In this document: positions 50,236 through 62,549 of the stretch, one piece after another
Numbering within the stretch: position 1 is the stretch's first letter
Layout: every line of letters begins with the position of its first letter
Assembly: GCF_014905175.1 (NCBI RefSeq)
Contig: NC_057789.1
Coordinates: 6,076,001 to 6,140,000 of the forward strand
Reading direction: 5' to 3'
Source: Aphidius gifuensis
Taxonomy: Eukaryota; Arthropoda; Insecta; Hymenoptera; Braconidae
Length of the DNA: 64,000 bases
The notes under the pieces: model-generated
Databases searched by the model: none
What the model was told of the DNA's origin: nothing
Seen by the model: only the letters and a program-made list of their open reading frames with translations
Translations under genes and position numbers: made by a program

Positions 50236-53200
50236 ATAGTAAAGAATCGTGATGAGTTGGAGCGAATTTAGCAAATTTATTAATGTTAAGGTTAATAGAA
50301 AAAAAAAAATAAATAAATAATAATAAAAATTTGTGGTAAAAAAAGCTAAAGAAAGTGGGAGCAAAAAATTGGAGCCCCGGCGGGCCGCGGGGATTATGCC
50401 AGATAATATTAATCATTTAAATTCATAAAAAAAAAAAAAAAACAATTAATTAAATAATTAACAAACATTTTACGAATTGTAATAAATAAAGAAAAGTTTA
50501 AATAAAAAGACCATAGCGGCGCCTTGCGATGGTAAAAAATTTTTAAATATAAAAAGCTTAAAAAAAATATAAAAAAAAACAAAAAAAAAAAAAAATTTTT
50601 TTAACAGTTGTTTTTACGAAATAAAAAAAAATAATAATAAATAAATAAATAAAAATAATAACGCTTTGTTGCGTTTCGAATTTTAAAACAAGTGTTGCAT
50701 CATTATGTGTATGCAAATAAATGAAAAAGGTATTATTCTTCATATGCATAATAATGGGATGTGCACGTGTGTATTATTGCTTTTATTATAATAAAAAAAA
50801 TTTTTTTTTAAACAATGATAAAATTAATGTATATGAATACATGCGTGCACAACTGAGACAATGGGACCGCGGCTCGAGATTGATATATACCGCGGTGAAT
50901 AATGTAAAAAATTTATCAAAAAAAAAAAAATAATAAATAATAATAGTAACTGGCTAAATTAATCAGTGACATATATTATAAACCGACTTAATTTCTGCGG
51001 GCGTCGCCGTACGTTGCATCGAAGCTTTAACTTGAAATTCAATTTTAAAAAAATAAACGTGAAAAATTAAATAATTAAATTAGCTAAGCAGGATATAATA
51101 TATCTTTAAGACTTAAGTATTAATTGAGACGGACGAAATAAATAATTAATAATACCAAACACACACAAAATAAATTTAAAAAAAAAAAAAATAAAAAACG
51201 TAAACAAAAATTTAGGAAAAAAATTTTTAAAAATAAATACAATTCACACGCTATCGAAGGTTGCATTAAATCGTACGTAATTGTGCAATATCCCATCCTA
51301 CATCCTGCATGTCTCAGTGTTACCTCGCACGCGTTCCAGTTCCATTTTAGTGTGAGATATAATTTATTGTAAAATATAAAAATTAAAAAATGGAAAAAAC
51401 AAAGAATAATAAAAAAAACATCGTGAAATTAATTTAAAAGTTTTGTGATGATAAAAAGTATTTTTTTTTTTTTTGTTTTTTCTAATCTCTAGTGTTCAAT
51501 GAGATTATAATATAATAATTGTCACAATAATTATTTCAAATAAGCAAATGCACACAAGTATTAAATTGACTAGTCAAAAATAATGTTAAAAAAAAAAAAC
51601 AGGCAATAAAATGTTATTTATTTTTTTAATTTTTGTTATTTTATTTAAAGTTTTTATTTATTTATTTTGTAAAAGTGTTAAAATATGGTCAGAAGGATGT
51701 TTGGAATTGAAACGCGTTGCGTAGCCAATCCTTCCTGCCGATTCCATATACGTCTACTCTTAATTGTAATTATTCTATTAGTTGTAAACGAAAAGATAAA
51801 ATTCAAAAATGAAAAAAAAGCAAATATACGATTTCTGAAATCAACAATTTTTTGGAAGTATTACGCTTTTTTTTTTTTTTTTTTTTTCTTCCAGCAAACT
51901 CTGGTGATGGCTGCCTATTCAATGATACTTCAATACAACCATGTTAGAAAAAAAAATAATTAATAAAATAAAAATTTAAAAAAAAAAAAAGAATTAAAAA
52001 CGAGAAAAATTGTGAAATATTTTCCATCCATTTTACCGTCACACAGTGGTCGAGAGGTGGTCTATTGAGTCAAATTAAATTTATTCAATATATGTAAATT
52101 AATTTTTTTACAATAATTTAGATTTAAAATTTTTAAAATAAAAAAAAAAAGGATCTTTTGTCCTGTTAAATCCAATTTAAATTGTAATTTTGTTGAGTTT
52201 GAAAATACATAAAGGTGAGGTCTTCAACCAAATAATAAAATTAATTTATCTCAAATATAAATGAGATAAGAAAATTTTTAATCAAGCAAGAGACCTCCTA
52301 CCGTCCCATTGACCATCCCAGCATAATAAAAAAAAATTAAAATAATAATAATAATAATAATCAGCTCAGCTTGAGACAAAGAAATAAAAAAAAAATATAA
52401 ATAAATTTTTTTTATTCAATTTAAAAAAAATATATTCCAGTCGAAATCTTATTATTATTATTATAAAACGTTAGCAAATGCCCTAGATGTAAATTTTCAT
52501 TATAGCCACAAATAATGAGGCTAAAAAAATTTTTTATTTTTTTTCTTATTTAAACATTCTTTGGGCATAAATTAAATTAAGAAAAAATTGTCTCAAATTA
52601 AGTATTAAATATAAAATCAGAAAATGCCATTATGTTTAATGAAATAAAAAAAATTAAAAATACTTTTTATTAGAATTTAATTGATCTAAATGGGAATAAA
52701 TTTTGAATAATCAGGCTTAAATAATTAAATAGTAGACAAATAAATTTAAAAAAATTTAAATGTAAAAATGAAAGATTGTGAATAAGACTAAGATCCGAAT
52801 GACTTGTTAATTATTTCATGAAAATATACAACAAGTCACACGTTGATTGACACACAAACACAAATACTCTTATGCATTTGAAATTTTTTATAGCACAAAA
52901 TAAACATTTATCAAGATGTCAACAGTTATTTTAAAAAATATTACAATTATTTCCAATACAAATTATTAATTTTAAAAATTATTACATCATGTTCTAAATA
53001 AAATAGATTCACCAATATTAAAATTATAAATAAATAAAAAGATCTGACATTTGACGAGAACTGACCACGAATGATTTTTCTCCTCAAGAAAAAAAAATGA
53101 AGAAGAATTTAAACACAACTGATAAATATATAAAATTTTATCCATAAAAAATTCAAATATTAATAGGAAAAAAAATTTTAAAAATTAATAATTTTAATAA

Positions 53201-55289
53201 TTCGAGAACAAAATTACTTGAATAATAAATAAAAATAAATCTAGATGAAAAAAATAGCTGAAAAAAAAATTAATAATAAATACAGAAATCTTTATGCTTT
53301 TATTAATAAATTTAAAGTTTTTTTTTGCTTCCCTGGTTCAATAGAAATTGTATGATTTCATTGCGAAAGGAATTAGTTAACTTGAAAAAAAAAAAATAAA
53401 ATTATAATAATTCTATAAAGATGATAAAATTTACTACAACTATAACTACTACTTTAACTATTACTGCAAGTTATTATTATTATTAAAACTACTAACCAAA
53501 AAAAAACAAATAAATTTTAAAAAATAGTGAAAAAATAAATTTAGCTGAGTAGCTTTGAATTATCTTTGTTCAAATAGCAGTAAAATACGATCAAAAAATT
53601 AAAAATTGGAAAATAAAATTGTAATGAGAGAAAAAAAAAAAAGTAATCATTAGCCTCAATGTGACAATAGATAATATTATTTTAAAAAAAAAGAAAACTT
53701 TTATTATGCACTTGTATAATTGTATAATTTTTTTTTCATTTGATTTTTAATGGATATAACAACAATCAGGAAAATATGTTACAGTTAAAAAATTGATTCT
53801 CAATATAAACAAATAAATACAACGCCAAGAATATTTAATATTTCGATAAAACTCCTATGAAAATCCATTGGACTTCCATAATTTATTGGGCCGATTGTAA
53901 AACATAAAAATACTCTTACACGATATTTTAAAACTTTTAAAAATAATTTCAACAAACATGGACAAGATAAAATGAAAAAATAATTTAACCATCAAAAAGT
54001 CAAAGAATTAAATATAAATTATAATTATTTATTTGTAATTTTTTTTTGCTGCACCAAGTGCTGATAAATATAAATTTAAATCAATATTCAATATAATACA
54101 AAAAAAATATGTATATATTATTTTTTTATTTTTCAATGTTAATTAAATGCCAATTTGATGCAATTATTTAATTAGTTTATAAATAATAATATTAATAAAA
54201 TAACAGTCGATACACAGCTCAGTGATTACGCTCATGATTTATCATATTGAAAAACAAAAATAAAAAACAAACAATGACGACGAGAAGTAATGAAACCAGT
54301 AAATGCATTCCGAAAAAAAAAAAAAAAAAAAATTAAAATAATTTTGTTACGTTATAAAAATCTGCTGTTAAACAATAGTGGAAAATATTAATAAAATTTA
54401 GCTTAAAAATAAAAAATAAAAAAATAAATAAAATTCATATGTACTCGCATGAGATAAATGAACCAGAGTGTAGATTTTAATCAGGCTGATATAGGAAAAT
54501 AAATAAAAAATAGTGCCGGTGCCATTGCACATCCCTTATTGCAATGAAAGAATGCTGATATTAACTGTTCAAAAAATTTATAATAACAAATTGGAATGGT
54601 TTTAAATAAAAGGGAGCAAAAAGAATGAAAAAAAAAAAAAAGAAAGTCAACATATTAAATTCAAAGTTTTGTTAATCATCAACAGGCATATCAAAAAATC
54701 AATAATACGTATATAATATAATAATAATAATAATAATAAAATCAATAATTAAATAAATAAATAATAATAAATTAAAAATTATTCGAAAAATTAAAATATC
54801 ATTATTAAATTGAGATTAAACTCAAGTGTGAGGTAATACAGGGTGTTTTAAAAAAAAAAAAAAATTAATAAAAACTAATTTTTGAAGTAAAAACGAAAAA
54901 TAATAAATTGTTTGTGTATGAAATATGAGGCAATAGGGGATGTTGGAATAGTGCATCACACGAGAAACGAGATTGGTTATTTCACAATTTCTCCAACCAC
55001 TCGTGACTCGAGCTAACCGCTTTTTTAAGTGATATATATAATATTTAGTGATACAATAAAATATCCAATAATTACAAAACAAAATTTAAAAAAATAAAAA
55101 AACCAACATAAAAAAGAAAAAAAAAACCAATTTGTTATTATTGAAATTTTTTCAATAATTTGAGCCACATTGAATGATAAGTATTACTTATAAATAATAA
55201 GTATATTTATTATACACATATAGATATATACATAAATCAAATATATATGTCTATATTGTGGTATGTACATATATATATGTATATAGTAT

Positions 55290-55320
55290 AATAATGATGA
55301 TGATGATGATGATAATGATG
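55290..55320. repeat. GAT trinucleotide microsatellite
   Basis: About eight tandem GAT units with one interruption, preceded by a TATA-rich dinucleotide tract (55265-55290). Confidence 0.8.
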
Positions 55321-57934
55321 TTAGATATCGCTCACACTGAATAAAAAAAAAAAAAATTAATAACTTAATTTGAATAATAAATTTTGAATAAATAAAACAG
55401 AAAAAAAAAAAAACGAAAATGATATATAATTATTCATTATTATGAGAGTAAAAATAAATACTGTTACTTATCTAAATGAATAATTTTGATTACGACTATA
55501 TAAGCTACTTAGTAAGCTTTACCAAAATAAATAATAATATAATAATAATAATAATATTAATTATTATAATAAATAAATAAATTTAAAAAATATTAATTTA
55601 AAAAAAAACAATTTGTATGAGGGTTATACCCCTTTCCTCCCCTTAACCCCCCAACACTAATTTTAGCCAATCGGAATCTGTTTTATTAATTTTTAATTAA
55701 TTCATCGAAAACTTGTTTATATAGTGTTGAGCACTGTTTTAAGTGCTTATCATTTTTTGGCTGTGTGAGGCTTAAAAAAAAAAAGAAATAATAATAAAAA
55801 ATAAAATGAAATTAATATCCATTGAATTGGCTTTATTTGAATGAATTATTTTGAGTTTACATATACTATCTACATGTTGATGTGATCAATCAAGAAAACA
55901 ACAATCAAGAAGATGTGGACAATTTAATCGGACTTGAGAAAATATTTATTTTTAATTTGATAATGATTAGTTTTTATTAATATTAATTTATTAACGCATA
56001 AATATTTGTAAAAATATCTTTCGTTGGAATTTTTTTGGCTTTTATATTTTTTATCAATAATTAGTATTACTTGGTCTTCCATTCACTTGTCTGTCATGTC
56101 AATGTCATATGCTGTTTTTTTTTTTAAATTTATTTTTAATTATTTATTTATTGCCAAGGTGTACGCTTCCGATTTCACAATACAAATACAACATCAACAA
56201 CAACAACAAACAACAATTGACATAAATTTGAAATTAAATTTTGAAAAATATTATGATGACATTTTTTAAAGTTAAAGAATAAAATTGGCCCGGGTAATGA
56301 AGAATAAAATGATAAAATAACAACTGGCTATTTCCACAAATAATTAATCAATAAGAATTTTTCATAAAATATATTTTTTTTTAATAATAATGATAATAAA
56401 TAATGAATAAAAATAATTTTATCAAATTGCTTAAATTAATTTGTTTTATATAATTATTAAAATAAAAAAATTAAAATAATAGAAAAATATTTATAATGAA
56501 TTAAATTAAATCTTATTTATGAAAAATATAGTAAATAATTAAAAATTCATCTGATTTATCGTTTGAGTTAAAAAATACTCAATTACTTGATAAATTAGTT
56601 ATGCAAAAAATAAATAAATAATTAATAAAATTGATGTGTATAAGCATTGTCTGTTACAATTTTACATAATACCAATAAAAAAAATATTTATTGTAATGTC
56701 ACAAAACAGCTTTGTTGGAAAAAAAAATTTTTTTTTAAATAAATTGATAAACAAAAAAAAATCAAACGAAGCTATTGTTATAAAAGCAATTGTTTATTTT
56801 TTTTTTTTTTTATTTTTTTTTTAATAATAATTTTTCCGTAGTATGAAAACTAAATATGGCAGTCTTTGTAAAATTTAGAATTCATATATTACAATGTGCA
56901 ATTAGATAGAAAAAAAAAATTAATAACATTGCAATTATTAACGAAAAAAATAAAATAGAAAATAATAAATGAAGAAACATATAGAAAATATTTCCAAATG
57001 TTTTTTAGTATACAAAGAATATAAAAATTCATTCCGCTTTATTTAAATTTAATAAAAAGTAGAATAATTAAATAAATAAAAGAAAAAAAAAACTATATAA
57101 ATGCTGTTGGGATATAGTAGTTTATGTATAATGCGCAATAGAATGGCTAAAACAATTCAAATTCAAGGAAATAAAAATCGTATAGTTATTGAGAGTTCAT
57201 TTGATATTAAAAAAAATAAAAAAAAATATATATGAAACAAGCATTTCCAATAATACCAACACCAAGTAATACTCTTTAAACAAAATAATAATAACAAAGA
57301 ATGAAACAAAAATATTGCGACTTGATATTCCAAAAAAGTAGAAAAAATTCAAATAAATTATTGGCAAGAAAAATTATTATTTAAAGACGCATTGAATGTA
57401 ACAATTAATTCGGTTGAAAAAATAACTAATAAATTACTCAATGAACTATTTAGCAATACTCAAAAATCAAGAAGAATTATTGTAATTATAAAATTGATTT
57501 GTTAATATTTTGGATATTTTATTAAAAGTTAAAATGTATGGCGATATTTTTTATTTTTATTTTGTATTTCTAACACTCACTTTTCTCTAAACAGATGAAT
57601 TAAATAACAGCTACCAAATATCAATTGATCAATTTTATTTATAGAAGATGCAAAAAAATTAAAATTATATATTCAAATCCACACATTTTATGGATATAAA
57701 AATAAAATTTTGTCATGAACACACCGTTATTACGCTTATCAATAATTATTATTAAAAAAAAATGTTTTGTTATTATATGACAAGTGGAAAGTAATTTGAA
57801 AAAAAAAATATAAAATTAAAATAGCTGAGCGACTATTCTATACCAAATAACACCACACACAATAAATGCAGTCTCTAATAATTCAGCCATTGGAACAGAC
57901 GCCTATTTTTCAATTTTTTAATTTAGGTATGTAG

Positions 57935-58025
57935 CAAACGCAAAGCTAGAAAATTCTAAAAATTTGAGAATATATAAAGCGAAATCCCCTCAACCATCTA
58001 TATTTTAAATTTTCAACCGAAACGT
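57935..58025. repeat. Dispersed repeat, copy 2
   Basis: Second copy of the segment at 22730-22824, with scattered substitutions and short length differences. It lies in the AT-rich interval between Shaker and the COMM-domain gene. No target-site duplications or inverted termini could be identified by eye. Confidence 0.7.
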
Positions 58026-58954
58026 TTGTTAATAAATAAATAAATACAGAATCTCTTACATTTCGTAGCATGGTGTCACTAAATCTGGCCCTTTGATTCA
58101 TAAAATTGTTTATTTATCTTTTTAATTTAAAAAAAAAAATTTATATTCAATTAAATAATAATATTTAAAAATAAAATAACCATAAAAATCAAATGAAAAA
58201 AAAAGTATTCACCTATATGTGCAATGAGTCAACGAGTCATCATCAGAACCGAACGTCAAAAATAAAATATCAAAAGAAAAATGAATAAATAATAATTAAT
58301 AAATAACAATACAAAGCTTATTGACTTTTAAAATGACCACTGAATTAAAATTAAATCAACATCAATGTCTATCAATTTTTAAATTAAAAATTCAAACAAA
58401 TGAATGGAATAAATATAACGAATTGTCATTGTCAAAGCCCTGCTGGTTTGGAGCTCATATCGTTAGTGAATAAGTCTGTATGTGACGATGTTAATTATTG
58501 TAATATAAAAAAAAAAAAATTATAATGTAGGAGCGTATCAAACATTACTGGACATGCTTTGAAAAATTTTTTATAAACAAAGATTCGATTCAAAAAAATT
58601 TATTTCTCGAAATTCTGACAAAGAAAAATAAAACGAAACAAAAAAAAATTTATTTATTTATTTGCAACGAATTTTACTTGAAAAATAATTAAAAAAAAAA
58701 AAAAAAACATGAATAATATTTAATAAACAATCGCACTTTGATGAATCTAATCCTAATTTAAAAGTGTTTTGGGCCCTTCCGTCCAAATCGCCATGTACCA
58801 CCATTGTCATTATTTATTTAATTTTGCAAATTACGTACAATAAAATTGTTATTGCTGAAAATAATTATTGGTATATAAAAATATCTATTATAATCCCATA
58901 AGAGTTAAAAAAAAAAAAAAAGAATCAATTTTTAAATATTAATTTTATTTATCA

Positions 58955-61900
58955 TTATTTTCGAGCAACATTTGATAATTGATCTCGTATTTTTGATAAA
59001 TCTGTGACAAGTGTTTTTAGAGTTGCCAGTGGTAATTCCATATTACAGTTGCTGATAGTTTTATTGTCCTCGATCTATAATATAGCCGGAAATAAAATAA
59101 TATAAAATTGTCAATAAAAATTCAATAATATGACTATAAACACGACACCGAGTATTCAATATATATTCAATAACTTAATATAATTTAAAAATAATAGTAT
59201 ATTTTTAAAAATGAATTAGTATTATAAGTAGAATTAAAATTTACAAATGACCTAAATTTATTTTCAGTATGTTTTATGAAATTTTCGTGAGTAATAATTA
59301 TTTATAAAATAAGCCAAAAATTGAAATATGTCATGAATAAATTATGATTATAATGATGCCGTGACAAAAACAAGTTAAGAAATAGCATACTAGTAGAATA
59401 TGATTTATTTTTCAGTAGATTATTAAATAAACAATTGTCTATTCAAGGAAGAAATTTTTCTACTTGAATTGATTGAATAAAATGATTTAGTATCTTCAAC
59501 TTTTTCCATCGTGACACTTAAACTTGAAGGATTTTTTTATAAAAATAATATTTCGCATAAGAAACAAGAATGTCATTTTTAAATTTTCATTTTTTTATTT
59601 TTAAAATAACAGGTGTCTGGAAGCCATTATCATTTGATAATAATATTTGGAAAACTAGTTTATATAATTTATTTACGCTAATGATAATATCATCTTATTG
59701 TTCATCAATTGTATGGTTAATTTTGGGCTTTGAAAAATCAACTGGTGGAATATTAATATTTGCTGATAATTTTTCATTAATTATAAATTTACTTTTGGTT
59801 ACAATTAAAATTATAAATTTAAAATTATATCGAAAACGAATTATACAAGTAACGAGAATTATCAATGAAAAGCCGTATGCTCCAGAAACAGTTGAAGAAA
59901 AAAATATTATCATCAAGTATGAAAGCATCAACAGGTAGTATTTGAATTATTGATAAAATGAAAATTAAAAAATAAAAAATAATTATGTTAATTTAATTTG
60001 TAGAATGAAGATATTTATCTATTTGATACCACTTTTTTTTGGAGTAGTTGGTTATTTTATTGAAAAGGTGAGATCAGCATATCCACCAGTATCTCCATTT
60101 ATTATTTGGGTACCTTATGATTTATCAAATTCAATATACTACTGGCTAACACTGGGAACACAAGTGTTTTCTGCTCTTATCGGTGATCTTATTGGTCTAT
60201 CATATACATCATGTTTTTCATCTTCAATGATGATACTTCATGCACAAATTGAAATGTTAAAACACAGATTTAATTGTACAATGAAAATAATTGAAGAAAA
60301 ATATAATTCAGCAGAGGAAATTAATGACAATGAATTAAAGGAAATTGAAAAAAAATTAATTACTGATTTTGTTGATTATCATTGTGATATTTTAAAGTTA
60401 GCTAAAATTATTAATGACATTTTTTCAATAACTATATTTTGTCAATATTCAATGTCGACAATTTTAATTTGTACATCTGCCTATACAACATCAAGTGTAC
60501 CATTATTTTCAACTGAATTTTTTATACTAGCCTCTGTTTGTTTCATTTCAATAGCACAAATTACAATGGCATGTTTGGTATCACACAATTTAACTATTCA
60601 GGTAAATTGATTGAATTAAAAAATCATTTTTTTTTTCTTATTGATAAAAAAATAATTTTTTATATTGTTGTAGTTTGAAAGTTTACAGTATTTTATTTTA
60701 CAATCAAACTGGATAATATTACGTGATGAAACAAAAAAAAATTTAGCAATATTGATGATAAAAATACTTAAGCCATTTGTTTTTCAAACTGGAAAAATTA
60801 TTCGACCATCTAGACAATCATTAAAATATGTAAGTTAATGCAGCATTTTTATTATAAAAGTAATTTGTGTTTTTTTTTTTTTTTTTTTTCATTTCCCCAG
60901 GTTGCACAATTGTCTTATTCAATTTATAACGTGATGGGTGATATTGAGAGGTGATAAAAATGAAAATAATAATTTTAAAATAAAATAACTTGAAATAATG
61001 ATAAATAAAAATAATAACTAATTATAAAAATAATTTTGCTTTATTGAATAGACGACAATGCTGAAAATTTCTATTCAAACATGAATTAATAATAACAACA
61101 GCACGAAAGTAAAAACTGGATTTCGAACACTGTGCTGCCATCAAACAGAAGCTCCTAAATTTCGATTAGATGATAAACACGTGTTGACGGATACCTCATG
61201 TTCCGATAAATAAAGTTAGGTTTACCATAGAAGGTCTTGAAAAAGTGAGGTTATACACTTGGTTGTCATTTGCTTTAGATAAATTTTAGTTGCTGCTTGA
61301 ATTCACGTTGAAAAAGACGCAAATATTAAAAATGCCAAAAACACGAGGTATACTAAAAGAAAGCAATAAAAATAAACAAGTGAATAAAAAAAATGAGAAC
61401 GAAATTGATAAAATTAACACAGATTTTTATAGTGCCATGAATTATTGTATTGATTTATTGTTAGAAAATGGTTATATTTCACAAACAAAAAATAAAAATA
61501 TATCACGTGAAGCAGCAAGACTTGGTGTACATATGTACGAAAAAATGATGAAAATGAAAGGCAAAATGGCACATGAAGCTGACCACGTAAGTGATGATGA
61601 TGATGATGATGATAATAACGATGATGATGGTGATAACGAGAATGATGATGATGATGATATTGAAATTATTGAAGATGATGAAGATGAGCATGAGGATGAT
61701 ATCACAATTGTTGATGATGATTCAATGAGTATTGATATTGATGATAATAGTGTCATTGTCAAAGAAGAACCAATGGATATCAATGTGACCAACAATTCAA
61801 AAACCAATAATGTTATAAATGAAACAACTGAAAGCACACGTCATTCTACTCGATCATCTAAACGTCCAACAAAATTAAGAGAATCATTTGACCAATTAAA

Positions 61901-62549
61901 CTGTGAAAATAATGAACCTCTGACGACAACAACAAAAGTATCAAAAAAACGTCAACTAAAGTCACCAGAAGATATTGCCAAACAAGACCAGCTATCTGAA
62001 ATAAATGGTATTGTTATTGTTAAGTGTCGAAAACAAATTGGTGATGACAGAAGATTGACCAATGAATTAATATGTGATTGGGCAAAAAGTGCTGCATTGA
62101 AAATTAAAGATTCTACATTTGAGGCATCAGCAAGTTGGTTAAAAGACTTCAAAAAATCAAATGGTATTTTTGTTGAAGATACTATTTAATTTAAAGCTAT
62201 ATTGTAAATACAATTAACGACAAATAATCCACTGTATTGTCATTTTATATATACACTTTTTAAATTAGTTTTTTTTTTTTTTACTCATTAGTGTTTTGTA
62301 AATCATGTCCATAATAACATTTTGCCAACATAAATTAGTCACTATGAAAAAATAAATAACAATAGAAATTGAATTACTCTGTGTCGTGTTTATTAATTTA
62401 TTAATTTGTTTTGTTTATATAATTATTTATTTACTCACAGTCATTCGAAGGAAACAAGTAGGAGTTTTGGAGTCTAAATGTGATGACGTTATATTTTCAT
62501 TGATATGACAAGAAACATCAATAAGTCGAGCAGGTTGAATACTATCCAT
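58955..62549 (-). CDS. Small COMM-domain protein, COMMD6-like, two exons
   Basis: Minus-strand exon 1 is 62549-62439 (ATG, 37 codons, then GTGAGT). Exon 2 is 59074-58955, after acceptor TATTATAG, with 39 codons and TAA. Both junctions are phase 0, and the join gives 76 aa. The pattern fits a COMM domain nearly end to end: LIDVSCHI, a Ser-rich turn, TCFLRMTIED, then the closing amphipathic helix LATLKTLVTDLSKIRDQL. Human COMMD6 is also almost only a COMM domain of about 85 residues. COMMD proteins form the Commander complex in endosomal recycling and modulate NF-kB. The usual Trp near the start of the domain is absent. An additional in-phase exon cannot be excluded. The intron holds two plus-strand genes. 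Confidence 0.55.
59075..59569. other. COMM-gene intron / odorant receptor promoter
   Basis: AT-rich. It includes TTTTCAG, a 19-nt stretch with ATG, and GTGAGT at 59263-59293, which looks like a microexon but is not needed for a complete receptor. Nothing else is supported. Confidence 0.5.
59570..60954 (+). CDS. Insect odorant receptor (7tm_6 family), four exons
   Basis: Exons are 59570-59934, 60004-60601, 60674-60829 and 60901-60954, all GT-AG with matching phases, giving 390 aa, the usual length. Such receptors pair with Orco as odour-gated cation channels in olfactory neuron dendrites. The start FKITGVWKPL matches the conserved OR N-terminus. The second exon carries FIIWVPYDLSNSIYYWLT, typical of hymenopteran ORs, several hydrophobic segments, and an intracellular loop with two Lys/Glu-rich helices. 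The last exon ends LSYSIYNVMGDIER, the conserved TM7 motif. No stop or frameshift is seen, so it should be functional. It is alone here rather than in the usual tandem cluster. The ATG is chosen because it gives the full conserved N-terminus. Confidence 0.88.
60955..61331. promoter_or_regulatory. Spacer holding receptor 3' end and promoter of the HTH gene
   Basis: AATAAA at about 61004 can end the receptor transcript. From 61100 to 61300 the sequence is clearly less AT-rich, includes an E-box CACGTG, and is followed by the start codon at 61332, so it is the likely promoter of the HTH gene. No other gene is seen. Confidence 0.4.
61332..62189 (+). CDS. Acidic nuclear protein with CENP-B/Tc5-type helix-turn-helix, intronless
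   Basis: This single-exon frame gives 285 aa from ATG at 61332, preceded by AAAA. The longer upstream frame has no ATG. The N-terminus (1-80) has a helical Lys-rich segment of no known family. Residues 87-140 are a nearly pure Asp/Glu tract encoded by GAT repeats. VKEE (143-146) is a good sumoylation site. Residues 165-210 are basic, Ser/Thr-rich and nuclear-signal-like. Residues 232-279 match the CENP-B type HTH DNA-binding domain of Tc5/pogo transposases (RLTNELICDWAKSAALK, then FEASASWLKDFKKSNGI). There is no DDE catalytic domain, so it is likely a domesticated transposase DNA-binding module acting in transcription or chromatin. AATAAA follows at about 62351. Confidence 0.8.
   Translation: MPKTRGILKESNKNKQVNKKNENEIDKINTDFYSAMNYCIDLLLENGYISQTKNKNISREAARLGVHMYEKMMKMKGKMAHEADHVSDDDDDDDNNDDDGDNENDDDDDIEIIEDDEDEHEDDITIVDDDSMSIDIDDNSVIVKEEPMDINVTNNSKTNNVINETTESTRHSTRSSKRPTKLRESFDQLNCENNEPLTTTTKVSKKRQLKSPEDIAKQDQLSEINGIVIVKCRKQIGDDRRLTNELICDWAKSAALKIKDSTFEASASWLKDFKKSNGIFVEDTI
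62190..62438. other. 3' UTR of the HTH gene within the COMM-gene intron
   Basis: AT-rich, with AATAAA at 62351. It separates the plus-strand HTH gene from the convergent minus-strand first exon at 62439. Confidence 0.5.

Larger units (their letters stand above)
49901..58954. other. Shaker 3' flank: UTR and AT-rich spacer
   Basis: Very AT-rich, with many AATAAA hexamers, so the end of the Shaker transcript cannot be placed. Short GC patches occur at 50370-50400, 50860-50915, 51000-51025 and 51240-51360 and may be conserved UTR elements. No open frame here is supported as a gene. Confidence 0.6.

Noticed and set aside
61472..61837. 121-codon minus-strand Ser/Ile-rich frame
   Set aside because: Complement of the GAT repeat in the HTH gene.
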